In this document: positions 1 to 9,470 of the stretch, piece by piece
Numbering within the stretch: the stretch's first letter is position 1
How the letters are laid out: each line of letters begins with the position of its first letter
The notes under the pieces: generated by a model
The model's database searches: none
Told to the model about the DNA's origin: nothing
Seen by the model: the letters and a program-made list of their open reading frames with translations, nothing else
Made by a program: the position numbers and the translations under genes
Source of the DNA: Notolepis coatsorum
Taxonomy: Eukaryota; Chordata; Actinopteri; Aulopiformes; Paralepididae
Direction: 5' to 3'
Assembly: GCA_963971535.1 (NCBI GenBank)
Contig: OZ020594.1
Span: 112,310,251-112,374,250, forward strand
Length of the DNA: 64,000 nucleotides

Positions 1-180
1 ACAGGTAAGAGGAATCTAGCGTTATGTCCAGCTCGATTGTCCATTTCTTTCATTGCAATCTGTCCGATCAACGTATGGTGTATTACTAAAGGAAGTAGTT
101 AGTGACAATCAAGGAATCATAAACCCTAACTCCCCCCCCCCTTTCCTTCACGCATGATGGAGCATAATGTATCATAATTA
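1..180. other. unassigned flank
   Basis: I see no gene or recognisable repeat here beyond a short C-run near 132. It lies outside the inverted-duplication arm that starts at about 622. Confidence 0.4.
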
Positions 181-283
181 AGGCTGTCAAAGTTAACGCG
201 ATATTAACGCGTTAACTCCCGATTCTATTAATGCCACTAATTTTTTTAACTCAAGATTAACTAAAAAAATTTTTATAATTTTT
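181..283. mobile_element. hAT-like terminal fragment
   Basis: The stretch carries AAGGCTGTCAAAGTTAACGC followed by repeats of the type ATTAACGCGTTAA, which resembles the end of a common vertebrate hAT family. Only one end is visible; the other side is cut by the SINE that follows. Assignment rests on this motif alone. Confidence 0.4.
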
Positions 284-621
284 TTTTTACTTTTACTTTT
301 TCTCCGATACATGCAGAGTCAGCCAGCCACTTCTTTTCACCTGACAGCGAGGACTCTCATTGGGGGAGCGTAACGTGTGGGAGGATCACACTACTTCCCG
401 CAGATCCCTTCCTCGCTGAGCAGGCGCCCCGACCGACCTGTAGGAGTCGCTGTTTACAACGACCAGGATACCCACCGCACCGGCTTCCCACCCTCTGACA
501 CTGCCAATCGTGTTAGTATGGCCGACCGACCAAGCAGGAGGTACTGCTGACAGCTGGATTCGATACCAGTGTCTCTGCAGTGGTAGGCAGATGCTTAGTC
601 CGCTGCGCTACCCAGCCGCTC
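284..621 (-). repeat. tRNA-derived SINE (SINE-1), copy a
   Basis: Read on the minus strand it starts at about 621 with a tRNA-like head: a box-A-like segment TAGCGCAGCGGACTAAGC and a box-B-like GGTATCGAATCC, followed by a body shared with the copies at 57636 and 42340 (for example GAGTCGCTGTTTACAACGAC on the plus strand) and a T-rich plus-strand end (A-rich 3' tail). It lacks part of the body present in the 57636 copy. Its head abuts the start of the inverted-duplication arm, so the SINE lies at or very near that breakpoint. Confidence 0.7.
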
Positions 622-748
622 CTTATGAGTTCCATTTCATAGGAAAATACTTTGACTATAATGGTCAGAAGTAAATTAACTTAGATGCTGTTATGCTTAA
701 CACAGTAAGTACACTTTACTTAATTTCTAAGATTAGATTAGATCATTT

Positions 749-2600
749 ACATTTACATTTAGTCATTTAGCTGATGCTTTTATCCAAAGCGACTTACAAG
801 TTCTGTGCGACAAGACAGCAAGAAGGGTATAACTCTATCAGCTGAGTAACAATGTTCATCAAAGTGTTGCGTGTTACAGTGTAGGTTAGTTTATTAGGAC
901 AAGTGCATGACAGTAAGGTTAGTCTGGGTTAGATTTTTTTTTTTTTTTTTTTATCATTTCAGATCATTGTTGAAGAAGTGAGTCTTTAGTCGACGGCGAA
1001 AGATTGGACGGGATTCGGCTGTCCTAACTGGGATGGGTAGTTCATTCCACCATTGTGGGGCAAGGACTGAGAATAGGCGGCTTCTCTTTGATGACCCTCC
1101 GGGAGCTTGGATAGGAGTAGATCTGAGGCGGCCAGAAGATGTAGAGCGTAGGGGTCTTGAGGGTGTGTAGTTAGAGACCATTGACCGGAGGTAGGCGGGA
1201 GCGGTTCCCTTTGCCGCACGGTATGCTAGGTCGAGGGCCTTGAAGCGGATACGTGCAGCAATGGGGAGCCAGTGCAGGTCCCTAAGAAGTGGGGTGACAT
1301 GGACCGACTTCGGTAGGTTTGAGATCAGGCGGGCCGCTGCGTTTTGAATGAGTTGAAGAGGCTTGGTGGCAGTGGCCGGGAGGCCAGCTAGCAGTGCGTT
1401 GCAGTAGTCGAGGCGGGAGATGACTGTTGATTGGACGAGGAGTTGGGTGGCTTCTTTTGTCAGGAATGGGCGTATCCTTCTGACGTTGCTCAGGAGGAAT
1501 CTGCAGGTTCTGGTTGTCGCTGCGATGTGAGCAGAGAAGTTCAACTGGTCGTCGAGGACAACACCAAGGTTCTTGGCGGTCGGGGATGCGGTCACAGCTG
1601 CATTCTCGACTGTGATGGAGAGGTCGGTCAGGGGGGAGGATTTGGCCGGCAGGTGGAGCAATTCTGTTTTGCTTAGGTTCAGTTTGAGGTGGTTGGTCGT
1701 CATCCAGGCGGAGATGTCGGACAGACAGGCCGAGATCCGCTCAGAGACGTGGATATCTGATGGAGGGAAGGAGAGAAAGAGTTGAGTATCATCGGCATAA
1801 CAATGATATGAGAAGCCATGAGACGTGATAATGTTACCCAGTGATTTAGTGTAGAGGGAGAAGAGAAGGGGTCCTAGGACCGAGCCCTGGGGGACACCCG
1901 TCCGGAGGGGGCGGGTGGCCGACAGAGTCCCTCTCCATGACACTTGGTAGGAGCGGTCATTGAGGTATGATGTCAGCCATGTCAGCGCAGATCCAGCCAC
2001 TCCCATTCCTGCGAGGGCCGCGAGGAGGATCTGATGGTTGACTGTGTCGAAGGCTGCAGATAGATCTAGGAAAATCAGGACAGAGGAGAGGCCTTTCGCT
2101 TTTGCTAAGTGAAGTGCCTCTGTGACCGCAATGAGGGCCGTTTCTGTGGAGTGGCCAGTCCGGAAGCCAGACTGATTGGGGTCTAGGAGGTCATTCTGTA
2201 AGAGATAAGCAGTAAGTTGGTTGGATACAGCACGTTCAAGTGTTTTAGAAAGGAAGGAGAGAAGAGAGACAGGACGATAGTTGGCTATGACGGTGGGGTT
2301 CAGGGTTGGTTTTTTTATGAGGGGCGTGACTCTGGCTTGTTTTAGGGAGGTGGGGACCACCCCCGAGTTGAGTGAGGAGTTGATGGTTGCAGTTAGGAAT
2401 GGGAGGATGTCCGGTGCTATGGTCTGGAGGAGTGGGGAGGGTAGCTGGTCCAGCTGGCATGTAGTCGGACGGTTCGACGTTACCAGTGTCAGGGTCTCGG
2501 CTTCTGTAATGGGAGAGAAAGATGACAGAGTGAAGGATGAGGTTCTCGATTCAGCGTTTGGAATGGGTGGGGGTTGGGAGAAGGAGCTGCGGATGTTCTG
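749..2600 (-). mobile_element. LINE-A copy 1 (L2/CR1-type), 5'-truncated
   Basis: The 3' UTR at 749-953 contains the fish LINE tail motif TTTATCCAAAGCGACTTACA. The reverse-transcriptase (RT) region follows on the minus strand, and homology to copy 2 (18667-21210) stops at 2600. The empty site in the right arm reads GATCATTTAGTCC (reverse complement of about 61802-61815); here the insertion splits it with only ATTT repeated (745-748 and 2601-2604). The 5' truncation and short direct repeat fit target-primed reverse transcription. Confidence 0.9.
954..2600 (-). CDS. LINE-A reverse transcriptase, partial
   Basis: This encodes the RT of an L2/CR1-type LINE, which copies element RNA into the genome. 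The frame is open from the truncation point near 2600 to the stop at 954; the first in-frame ATG/GTG-type codon gives 468 residues starting at 2360, but the true N-terminus is lost. Visible motifs are YRPVSLLSFLSK, the LDLSAAFDTV motif A, GVPQGSVLGPLLF, the catalytic YADD, and the C-terminal WWNELPIPVR block typical of these LINEs. There is no endonuclease part. Compared with copy 2 the protein is closely similar with scattered substitutions, so the copies are young relatives. As a 5'-truncated copy it should not be autonomous. Confidence 0.9.
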   Translation of the reverse strand, partial: QNIRSSFSQPPPIPNAESRTSSFTLSSFSPITEAETLTLVTSNRPTTCQLDQLPSPLLQTIAPDILPFLTATINSSLNSGVVPTSLKQARVTPLIKKPTLNPTVIANYRPVSLLSFLSKTLERAVSNQLTAYLLQNDLLDPNQSGFRTGHSTETALIAVTEALHLAKAKGLSSVLIFLDLSAAFDTVNHQILLAALAGMGVAGSALTWLTSYLNDRSYQVSWRGTLSATRPLRTGVPQGSVLGPLLFSLYTKSLGNIITSHGFSYHCYADDTQLFLSFPPSDIHVSERISACLSDISAWMTTNHLKLNLSKTELLHLPAKSSPLTDLSITVENAAVTASPTAKNLGVVLDDQLNFSAHIAATTRTCRFLLSNVRRIRPFLTKEATQLLVQSTVISRLDYCNALLAGLPATATKPLQLIQNAAARLISNLPKSVHVTPLLRDLHWLPIAARIRFKALDLAYRAAKGTAPAYLRSMVSNYTPSRPLRSTSSGRLRSTPIQAPGGSSKRSRLFSVLAPQWWNELPIPVRTAESRPIFRRRLKTHFFNNDLK

Positions 2601-2692
2601 ATTTAGTCCGGAGTCCAGACTTTGAGAATGCCTGTGTTAGACCTACAGTATAATAGTATACTAGTATAGTAATAGTATAATATACAGTATAT

Positions 2693-4850
2693 ATAATGTA
2701 CAATAGAGAGCATCCTGACTGGCAACATCACCTCCTGGTTTGGGAATAGCACTGCACAAGACCGAAGCAGACTACAAAGAGTGACACGTTCAGCCGAACG
2801 CACAATTGGAGGGGGGCTCCCCACCCCAGGGCTGTACGCTAAGCTTTTTCACTAGGGGCACACTTGCCCCTAAATGAGAAATTTAGGGGCAAAGAATATT
2901 TTTTAGGGGCACATTTTTAAATAACTATTTTACCATTATAGTAGGGCTGGGCGATATGGCCTCTAAATGATATCGCGATATTTTTTTGCCATATCACGAT
3001 ACACGATATATATCGCAATATTTTGACATTTCCTCTAAAGCACTTAAAAATGCTTGATTTAACCCTTTGATGCATATAGTCACGCCAATATGATGATTAT
3101 AATAAGTCCCTGCAACATATGTTTGCATTATTAAACCATGAAGATGCTTTAAAAAATAATTTAATGAAAATGTACTAAGAGTAGTCTACTGACACACTAA
3201 TAAAAAATGTATTTACATCTAAGACCATTTATATAAAAACTTTTGGGTGCCTTTTTTTTGCACAGTACTGTGTTTTCTATCCACTTTAGCCAAACACACA
3301 CACACACACATAGCAGACTTAATGATTTTAGAATATTTCAGATAATGAAATTAAATGTTTATATCATCAACTATCCAGTTAGTATTTATACTGTCTGTAA
3401 CGTTTGGCTACTTTAAATCATTGAATGTAGAGAGAGCTGTACTGTATTGTACCCATTCTGCAATCTGTTAATAAAGTTTTCAATCAATCAGAGCGAGAGA
3501 GAGCGAGAGCGAGAGCGAGAGCGAGAGAGAGAGAGAGGGGGGGGGGGGGCGAGAACGAATGAGAGAGCCAGCCCCCCCCCCCGGGTTTTGTTCTAGGTTC
3601 GCGTTTGATCGTCTAAGCTGCCCTAGGTGATGACGTCACACTCGAATGTAAACAGGAAGCGTTTAACAGACGGAGATGGAAAGTGGATGATATACAGTAA
3701 CAGAAACGAATAACCAATAAATATGAAGTTATGTTTAAACTTCTGTTGTCAAGCGTTGTTAATATAACCCACCCCCTTTCCTCCCGAATGGAACTAGTGT
3801 TGTGGAGTCCGCTTTGACTGGTGTCCAGGGTTAGCAGCAGCTAACGCTAGTTAGCTTAGCATAATCCTAATGGTACCGTGGATAGCAGCTAACGTTAGCC
3901 CATTGCTCGTGTCAATCAAATTGCATGTTATTAAAGGTCCGCGCTGGTCTGTCTAATGAAATTACAACCGCAACATTATGCCCTGGTTGTAGGCTAATGT
4001 TTTATCTAATTTGTATGGATTAATTTAGGAGTGAAATGCGAATGAAGGGTTGCAATCACTACTCGCAAGCTTGCCCCCAGATGATATTTTCCACTCGCAC
4101 CGGCCAGATTAGGGGGCAATTTGCGACGAGATGCTCGCAGTGTACAGCCCTGCACCCTCCAGAACATTTACAACAAGCGGTGCAGGGGCAAGGCTAAGAG
4201 AATCATTAAAGACTCCAGTCACCCGAACAACTGCCTCTTTGAACTGCTGCGGTCAGGCAAGCGATACCGGAGTCTCAAGGCGAGCACAGAAAGACTCAGA
4301 AGAAGCTTCTATCCCCAGGCCATCAGGCTGCTCAACGAACAATGAACACTACACAACAACAACCATCAAACGCACATAGCACACACATCCACACGCACAC
4401 ACTCACTTTAAACAAACACACTGTAGCACCCACTCCCCACACTTTATAGCACACACTCACTTTAAACAAACACACTGTAGCACCCACTCCCCACACTTTA
4501 TATTTATTGATGAAGGATTGCACTACAACTCGTACACCTTACTGTAAATTGTACCTAAATTGTACCTCATCCCATTTCTGCTTTGCACTATATAGTATTG
4601 TACATTAGTACACTGCATAGTATTGTATATTATATGGTAACTCAGTTACGTCTATTCTGCATCGAACATTGTACATATGTCTATACTGAACACTGGGACC
4701 TCATTTTCTACTTCTAATTTACATGCTATACTATGTTATTTGATACTATCTTGTCTAGCACAGTCTCTGGAGCGTAACAGTAAGAAGCATTTTGTATAAA
4801 AGTATTCTGTACTTCTGTATGACAACTATTAAAGAAACTTGAAACTAATA
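2693..4850 (+). mobile_element. LINE-C copy 1, 5'-truncated
   Basis: Sequence from about 2693 matches the C-terminal part of the LINE-C RT and its 3' UTR (compare the minus-strand copy at 37936-41431). It reads to the stop after RLLNEQ at 4345, then a UTR with a 62-bp duplicated segment (about 4385-4500) and the tail AAAGAAACTTGAAAC. A DNA transposon (2827-4152) splits the coding part. The right arm lacks the whole insertion: TATAATACTGC at about 61763-61773 (reverse) is the filled site here. An AT-rich patch at 2655-2692 lies between the target and the LINE. Confidence 0.85.
2827..4152 (+). mobile_element. non-autonomous DNA transposon with 5-bp TSD (hAT5-like), copy 1
   Basis: Terminal inverted repeats CAGGGCTGTACGCT and its partner AGTGTACAGCCCTG bound 1326 bp. 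CACCC flanks both ends (2822-2826 and 4153-4157), and the uninterrupted LINE-C copy near 38640 shows the same site with a single CACCC. A second copy (34119-35479, opposite orientation) has AATAG on both sides. Inside are a stretch like the hAT end GGGCTGGGCGATATGG (about 2945), a LINE-B-like tail at 3452-3490, a GA-rich microsatellite and G/C runs. No transposase coding was seen. CAGGG ends suggest hAT, but the TSD is 5 bp rather than 8. Confidence 0.85.
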
Positions 4851-4855
4851 CTGCC

Positions 4856-4964
4856 AGCTGCTATAACAAAACCAAAAACTATCGGTATCTGCAGTGTATC
4901 GGCCGATATGGCTCATAGGCGATCAGTGACTGGTGGCCAAAAACGTGATCGGGGCATCCCTAAC
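4856..4964. mobile_element. hAT-like terminal fragment
   Basis: Contains ATCGGCCGATATGG and ends GATCGGGGCATCCCTAA, a pattern found at ends of fish hAT elements. The left part is shared with the right arm (about 61690-61755), the right end is not. Only a remnant. Confidence 0.45.
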
Positions 4965-4965
4965 G

Positions 4966-5409
4966 CCTACTATTTATATGAATGATATTGTCTCCGATAT
5001 TGTCAGGATCATCTCTATGCGGATGACACTATCGTCTATTGTGTTGTTGGCTCTGTACAACTACCCATTAAAAATTTACAACTCTCATTTAATACTTTGC
5101 AGGATACGCTTGTTAATCTTAAACTGGTACTCAAACCAAACAAAGTTCATGCTCTTCTCGAACATCTGTGAACATTTGCATATACTGCATCTACTGTGAA
5201 TGAGTCTATTATTGAGAGTTAAAGAATATAAATACCTTGGCATCTGGCTTGATCAGACATCTAAATGTAAATACCATGTAGATAATCTTGCAAGTAATCT
5301 GCGACAGAAGGTCGGCTTTTTGTACAGAAACAAATCCTATTTTCCTATGCTTAGCAGAAGGAGGGTTGTTGAAGCTATTTCTGTTTTGGATTATGGACAC
5401 AGTTTATAG
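4966..5409 (+). pseudogene. LINE-D reverse-transcriptase fragment (part 1)
   Basis: In mixed frames this stretch reads like the end of a non-LTR reverse transcriptase: LYADDTIVYC (the YADD box, about 5010-5040), LKLVLKPNK, then EYKYLGIWLDQTSK (5224-5265), RQKVGFLYRNKSYF and AISVLDYG. At least one frameshift and one stop separate the YADD part from the YLGIWLD part, so it is dead. The same element continues at 5803-5829 and 14884-15190, having been split by a hAT MITE and by a BEL/Pao element. The clade (CR1/Jockey group or another) is not certain. This block is absent from the right arm. Confidence 0.7.
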
Positions 5410-5794
5410 TAGGGCTGACCCCTATTAGTCGATTAGTCAACTAATCGGTCGAAAGGAGCCGTAGTCGACCTCTTAGTAAAAAAAAATTAAAATTTTGTAT
5501 TTATATATATATTTTTTTATCATTCTTTCCAAAAGAAAACAGGCACAGAGGCGCTGGAAGAGGATTTCACCCATCTAATGAACACACTAGACTAGACAAA
5601 TATCAAGATGTATCCATCAGTGGACCAATTGCATGCTTTTGCAGAGGACAAGAAGCCTTCAGTCGACTCCTTCAGACATTAAGTACCCCCCACAGCCCAA
5701 ATGGAATGATAAAAAATAAAAAAATAAATCGACTAATGGCAAATTTTTGCCTATCATAGTCGACTATCCAAATCCTTAATCGGGGACAGCCCTA
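5410..5794. mobile_element. hAT MITE, 385 bp
   Basis: Ends TAGGGCTGACCCCTATTAG and, inverted, TAGGGCTGTCCCCGATTAAG; flanked by an exact 8-bp TSD GTTTATAG at 5402-5409 and 5795-5802. It contains paired TTAGTCGA/TCGACTAA motifs. The 8-bp TSD and end sequence fit hAT. It interrupts the LINE-D fragment. Confidence 0.9.
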
Positions 5795-5802
5795 GTTTAT
5801 AG

Positions 5803-5829
5803 ACATGCTGCTGCTTCTACTATAAAGCC
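5803..5829 (+). pseudogene. LINE-D fragment (part 2)
   Basis: Reads YRHAAASTIKP in continuation of AISVLDYG of part 1, showing that the hAT MITE landed within the coding sequence. It ends at the BEL/Pao 5' LTR. Confidence 0.7.
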
Positions 5830-7202
5830 TGTTACGAAGGATCAGATTAAACCGAATATATATATTTATTTATTGATATATATTGAATAGTATTTGTATA
5901 TCGTTTGATATCCCTTGTATATTCCTTGTACATATACACGGAATATCCCTTTAGCCTACTATAGCCCATAATAGTTCATTCTCCTATTGGACAAAGGACC
6001 AGGCGCCAGGGGACCAGCCCCCGGAGTCAAGTTCAAAGGTACCGACAAGACATGTCTGTACTAGCCCCGACCCTGCCCAGGGATACGGCGACAGAAATGA
6101 GAGTGGCACTATTTGTTCACAGTGCATATAAATATGGCGCAAGTGAATACAGGAGCACTTAGTCTTAGTCTTATTTAGACAAAAGTCAAGTTGTTACCCC
6201 CCAAGTAGAAGCCTCACCCACGATACCACGTGCGGTGAAGTATGGCCTGTTTGGCCCCAGAATAGCATTGAGACCGCGTGCGAATTAATAACTGAATTGT
6301 CAGAGTTTGGCACTGTACCGTCGAGTGCGACGTATTTCTATTAAGTTAATAATAGTCTATTGTGTATGGTGCATCGTGCGGTTAGAGTTCTAAAGTGACC
6401 AGCATCTCCAACGCTTCCTCGTGTTATCTAGAGTCTTATCCAGGCTGGGCCGACCACATGGCGCTTTCATCCGAGGAGATCTAGGCGAGGACCGAATGGA
6501 CATGTACACTGGATTACCTACCCGACGACTGCATAGCCTTTTGCGGCTGGAATATATATTTGCTTTGGTACTGTGATTTGTGGAGCGGATAATCGCCGAC
6601 GCCTGTGAGTGTTGGATTTACCCCCGAGAGGAGTCAAGGTCGAGTCGGCGCTCAGAGAGCCTGAGGCCGACCTAGCTTTCTTCACTGTAGAGCTACAGCC
6701 TGCAAGAGAACCAAGCTGTATTCGTCTGCGGATCAAGAGTCTATCGCACTGTCTTCTGTACTTGAAGTCTCCCTAGGCCTCGTTGACCAGACGTTCTACT
6801 ACCGACAGCTCTCCTACCCCCCCTGCCGGCTTACAACCGGGAGGACCCCTCCAGTATATCCCGCTATATCACTAAGTGTACCATAGATATAATTCCCTAA
6901 GAGCCAGGTTGTATAATTGCCTCCTGCGTAACCAGAGAATGGACATTCAGTGTTGATTTGCCTACGCATACTCATTTGCCTTACAAGTGCATTCAAAGAA
7001 TAATGTAAAGTATCATATGTACCTTTTGCTCCATTAAATATTTGATTATTACCTTTGACTGGAACCGATTTCATTGTGGGAAGTGTTCATCATATTCATA
7101 TATCGTGTACTGTATGGCCAGTAGTTAAAGTACATAAAGCGGTAGTGGTTTAATGATACCATACTTATCAATACAGTCAGGGAATTGTACCCCTCAGTTA
7201 CA
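5830..7202 (+). repeat. BEL-1 5' LTR
   Basis: TG...CA ended repeat of 1373 bp, paired with 13512-14883. A TATAAATATGGC segment near 6127 could act as a core promoter element and ATTAAA near 7033 as a poly(A) signal; both are motif-based guesses. Confidence 0.95.
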
Positions 7203-7222
7203 ATTGGTCCTTCGAGCCGGAG
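7203..7222 (+). promoter_or_regulatory. BEL-1 putative primer-binding site
   Basis: TTGGTCCTTCGAGCCGGAGG begins 1-2 bases after the LTR, as expected for a tRNA primer-binding site. The same sequence follows the LTR of the second BEL/Pao element on the minus strand (about 57505-57524), which supports the call. I did not identify the tRNA. Confidence 0.75.
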
Positions 7223-7249
7223 GGTAACTAGTGTAATATTAATATAGTG

Positions 7250-9470
7250 GTATTAATATTGAAATGGCCTATGATGAACACTCCACAAAACGGTCCTCCT
7301 AAAGTAGATCGCCCGCGGCGTAGACGGCAGCCACCTCAGTACTTAGAGGATTACGCTGCCAGTATACTACCTAGCCTTCTACAGACGGTAAACGCGGTAA
7401 AAGTAGAAAGTAAAATTATGTCCGACCCTATCAACCAGACTCCCCCGCCAACAGAGGCCCTAGTGGGTTCTAATGTAACTGACCAAGCTCACGGTGGGGA
7501 CCAGGAGGGAACTGACACGACTTTACCCCCCGCCAAGACCGAAGAAGTAGTCCCCGGAGAGCTCCGGGAGGAAGATAACCCTCCAGAGATGGAACTCTGC
7601 ACGGTACAAGAAGAGGAGAGCGCCCCGGAGATAGAGCTCCAGGACTCCCCGCAGGAGAACGCATCTCCAACGAGTACTGCCAGGAGCGGATCACCTCAAC
7701 CAGCGTCTTCCCCCAGCGAGGCGGACAAGATGCTGGCACAGGCGTTCCTCGCCAGCCTAGCAGCCTCCACAGAGCGCGATAGGCTCCAAGCACAGACGCT
7801 TAGTGAGCGCGAACATTCTTCCATGGAAAGAGAACGCATTCAAGCGCAGCAACGGAGCGACGAAGATCGTATACGTCTGGAGATTAGACGCCTTCAGACG
7901 GAAGAGAATATGGCAAGAGACCGGGCCGACACCCAGCGTGCCGCTGCCGGTGCCCAAAGAGAAGCAGAGCGCGACAGAATACAAGCGCAGCTAATGGAGC
8001 AGCTGATCGCCAAGGCAACACCCCCTCCCTCCGCAAGGGGTTCCAGGGCCTCGTCAAGACACGGGTCAAGGGCACCCTCCCCTAACCGATCAAGCGACCC
8101 TGAACTCGACCACCAGAGAGAGCCTATACCTCCCTCCGAACCCCTTCCCCGACCGGTCCCAGTGAGACCCAGCTACAAGGAAGGAACGGTGTACACCGCG
8201 GAGAGGCTAAATAGACGACTACAGGATCTAGATGACCTGACAGAAGAAGAAGAGGGAGAGGAGGAGAGTCAAGCCCGACAGCAGCACAGTACTCCACAGG
8301 ACCAGGAGGTCCAGTACAGCCCAGGCTCTACCCCCGCGGCGCTGCGCTACAGACCCCCGACTCTATTCACGGGTGAGCATGACGCACGACCAGTCCCGAG
8401 GAATAGCACCTGGATACGCGGGCCATGGTACCCTGCCAGTACCAGCCCACCGAGAGGCGTAAGAGGAGACTCGCCTAGGAGGCCTCTCTTCCAACGCTCA
8501 CCGATGTGCCAGCCATCCACGGCATCATACATTGGCACACCGACGTTTCCAGACTTCACCCATGAGAACCGAGCACAGTACACGGAGTTACGGATGTGCT
8601 TAGAGACAATGATGGTTGACGTAGCTGATGAACGCCACAAGTATGCTATCCTATTGAAGCACCTGAAGGTGCCCCGAGCGCACAACATAGCGCTGGCCTA
8701 TGCCACCTCTACTACCCCATACACAGCGGCTCTAGCAGCGCTCGACCAAAGATATGGACGCATATGGGATTACGTAATACAAGAGATAAGGCATATTGAC
8801 CGCCTACCCCCAGCAACAGACAATCGCTCACTAGACGACCTGTCTATTAAGGTACAATCCCTGGTAGGGATGCTGGGGGCGCAACGAGAAAAGGGTATGC
8901 ACGAACTATACGCCAACTCTAACGTCGAGAGGATTTTAGAGAAGCTGCCGCCCGCCCGACAAGAGCGCTTCAGGCGGCAAAGAGACCACCGTGATCCTAG
9001 CGGTCCCGAGCCATCCCTCCTAGACCTAGCCGACTTCCTGGCGAGAGAAGTCAGCAGCCTACGATTGGATACGTTCGTGCGGAGCACACCAAGCTCCAGA
9101 GAGGGACCTAGGAGAGCAAACGATGGCCGAAGATTGGTGACTGTCATGCACCAATCAGAATCAGTACCGAGCAGCAAGAACCACAGTACCCCCTCGATGA
9201 AAGAGAAGTGGAAGATGGTGTGCCCGTACTGCGAAAAGGAACACTGGTTGTCACAATGTGACCTGTTCAAGAAGATGACCGCTGAAGAAGTGAGTCACTG
9301 GATAAAGTCCAACAGACGCTGTTACCGATGTGCGCGCAGTCACATGGCAGCCGAGTGCCGCTTAAAGAAGAGGTGTAGTCGGTGTGACGGAGCCCACCTA
9401 GATGTCCTACACGACAGTAACAGAAGAAAGCCTGCACCATCCAGCAGCACAAAGGCAAGTGTTATGTACA
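7250..9470 (+). pseudogene. BEL-1 gag region
   Basis: Rounded bounds. The encoded region is rich in Pro, Glu and Ser at first, then has a long charged segment likely to be coiled coil (many Arg/Glu/Gln, about 7730-8010), a gag-like helical region around 8540-9000 resembling the DUF1759-type domain of BEL/Pao gag, and a cysteine/histidine-rich segment (CPYCEKEHWLSQC, CYRCARSHMAAEC, CSRCDGAHLD; about 9220-9420) of the nucleic-acid-binding type. Gag would form the element's particle. The region is part of a fossil element. Confidence 0.85.

Noticed and set aside
6814-7074. 86-codon frame repeated at 14495-14755 on the minus strand
   Set aside because: It is the same LTR sequence at both ends of BEL-1; no domain.
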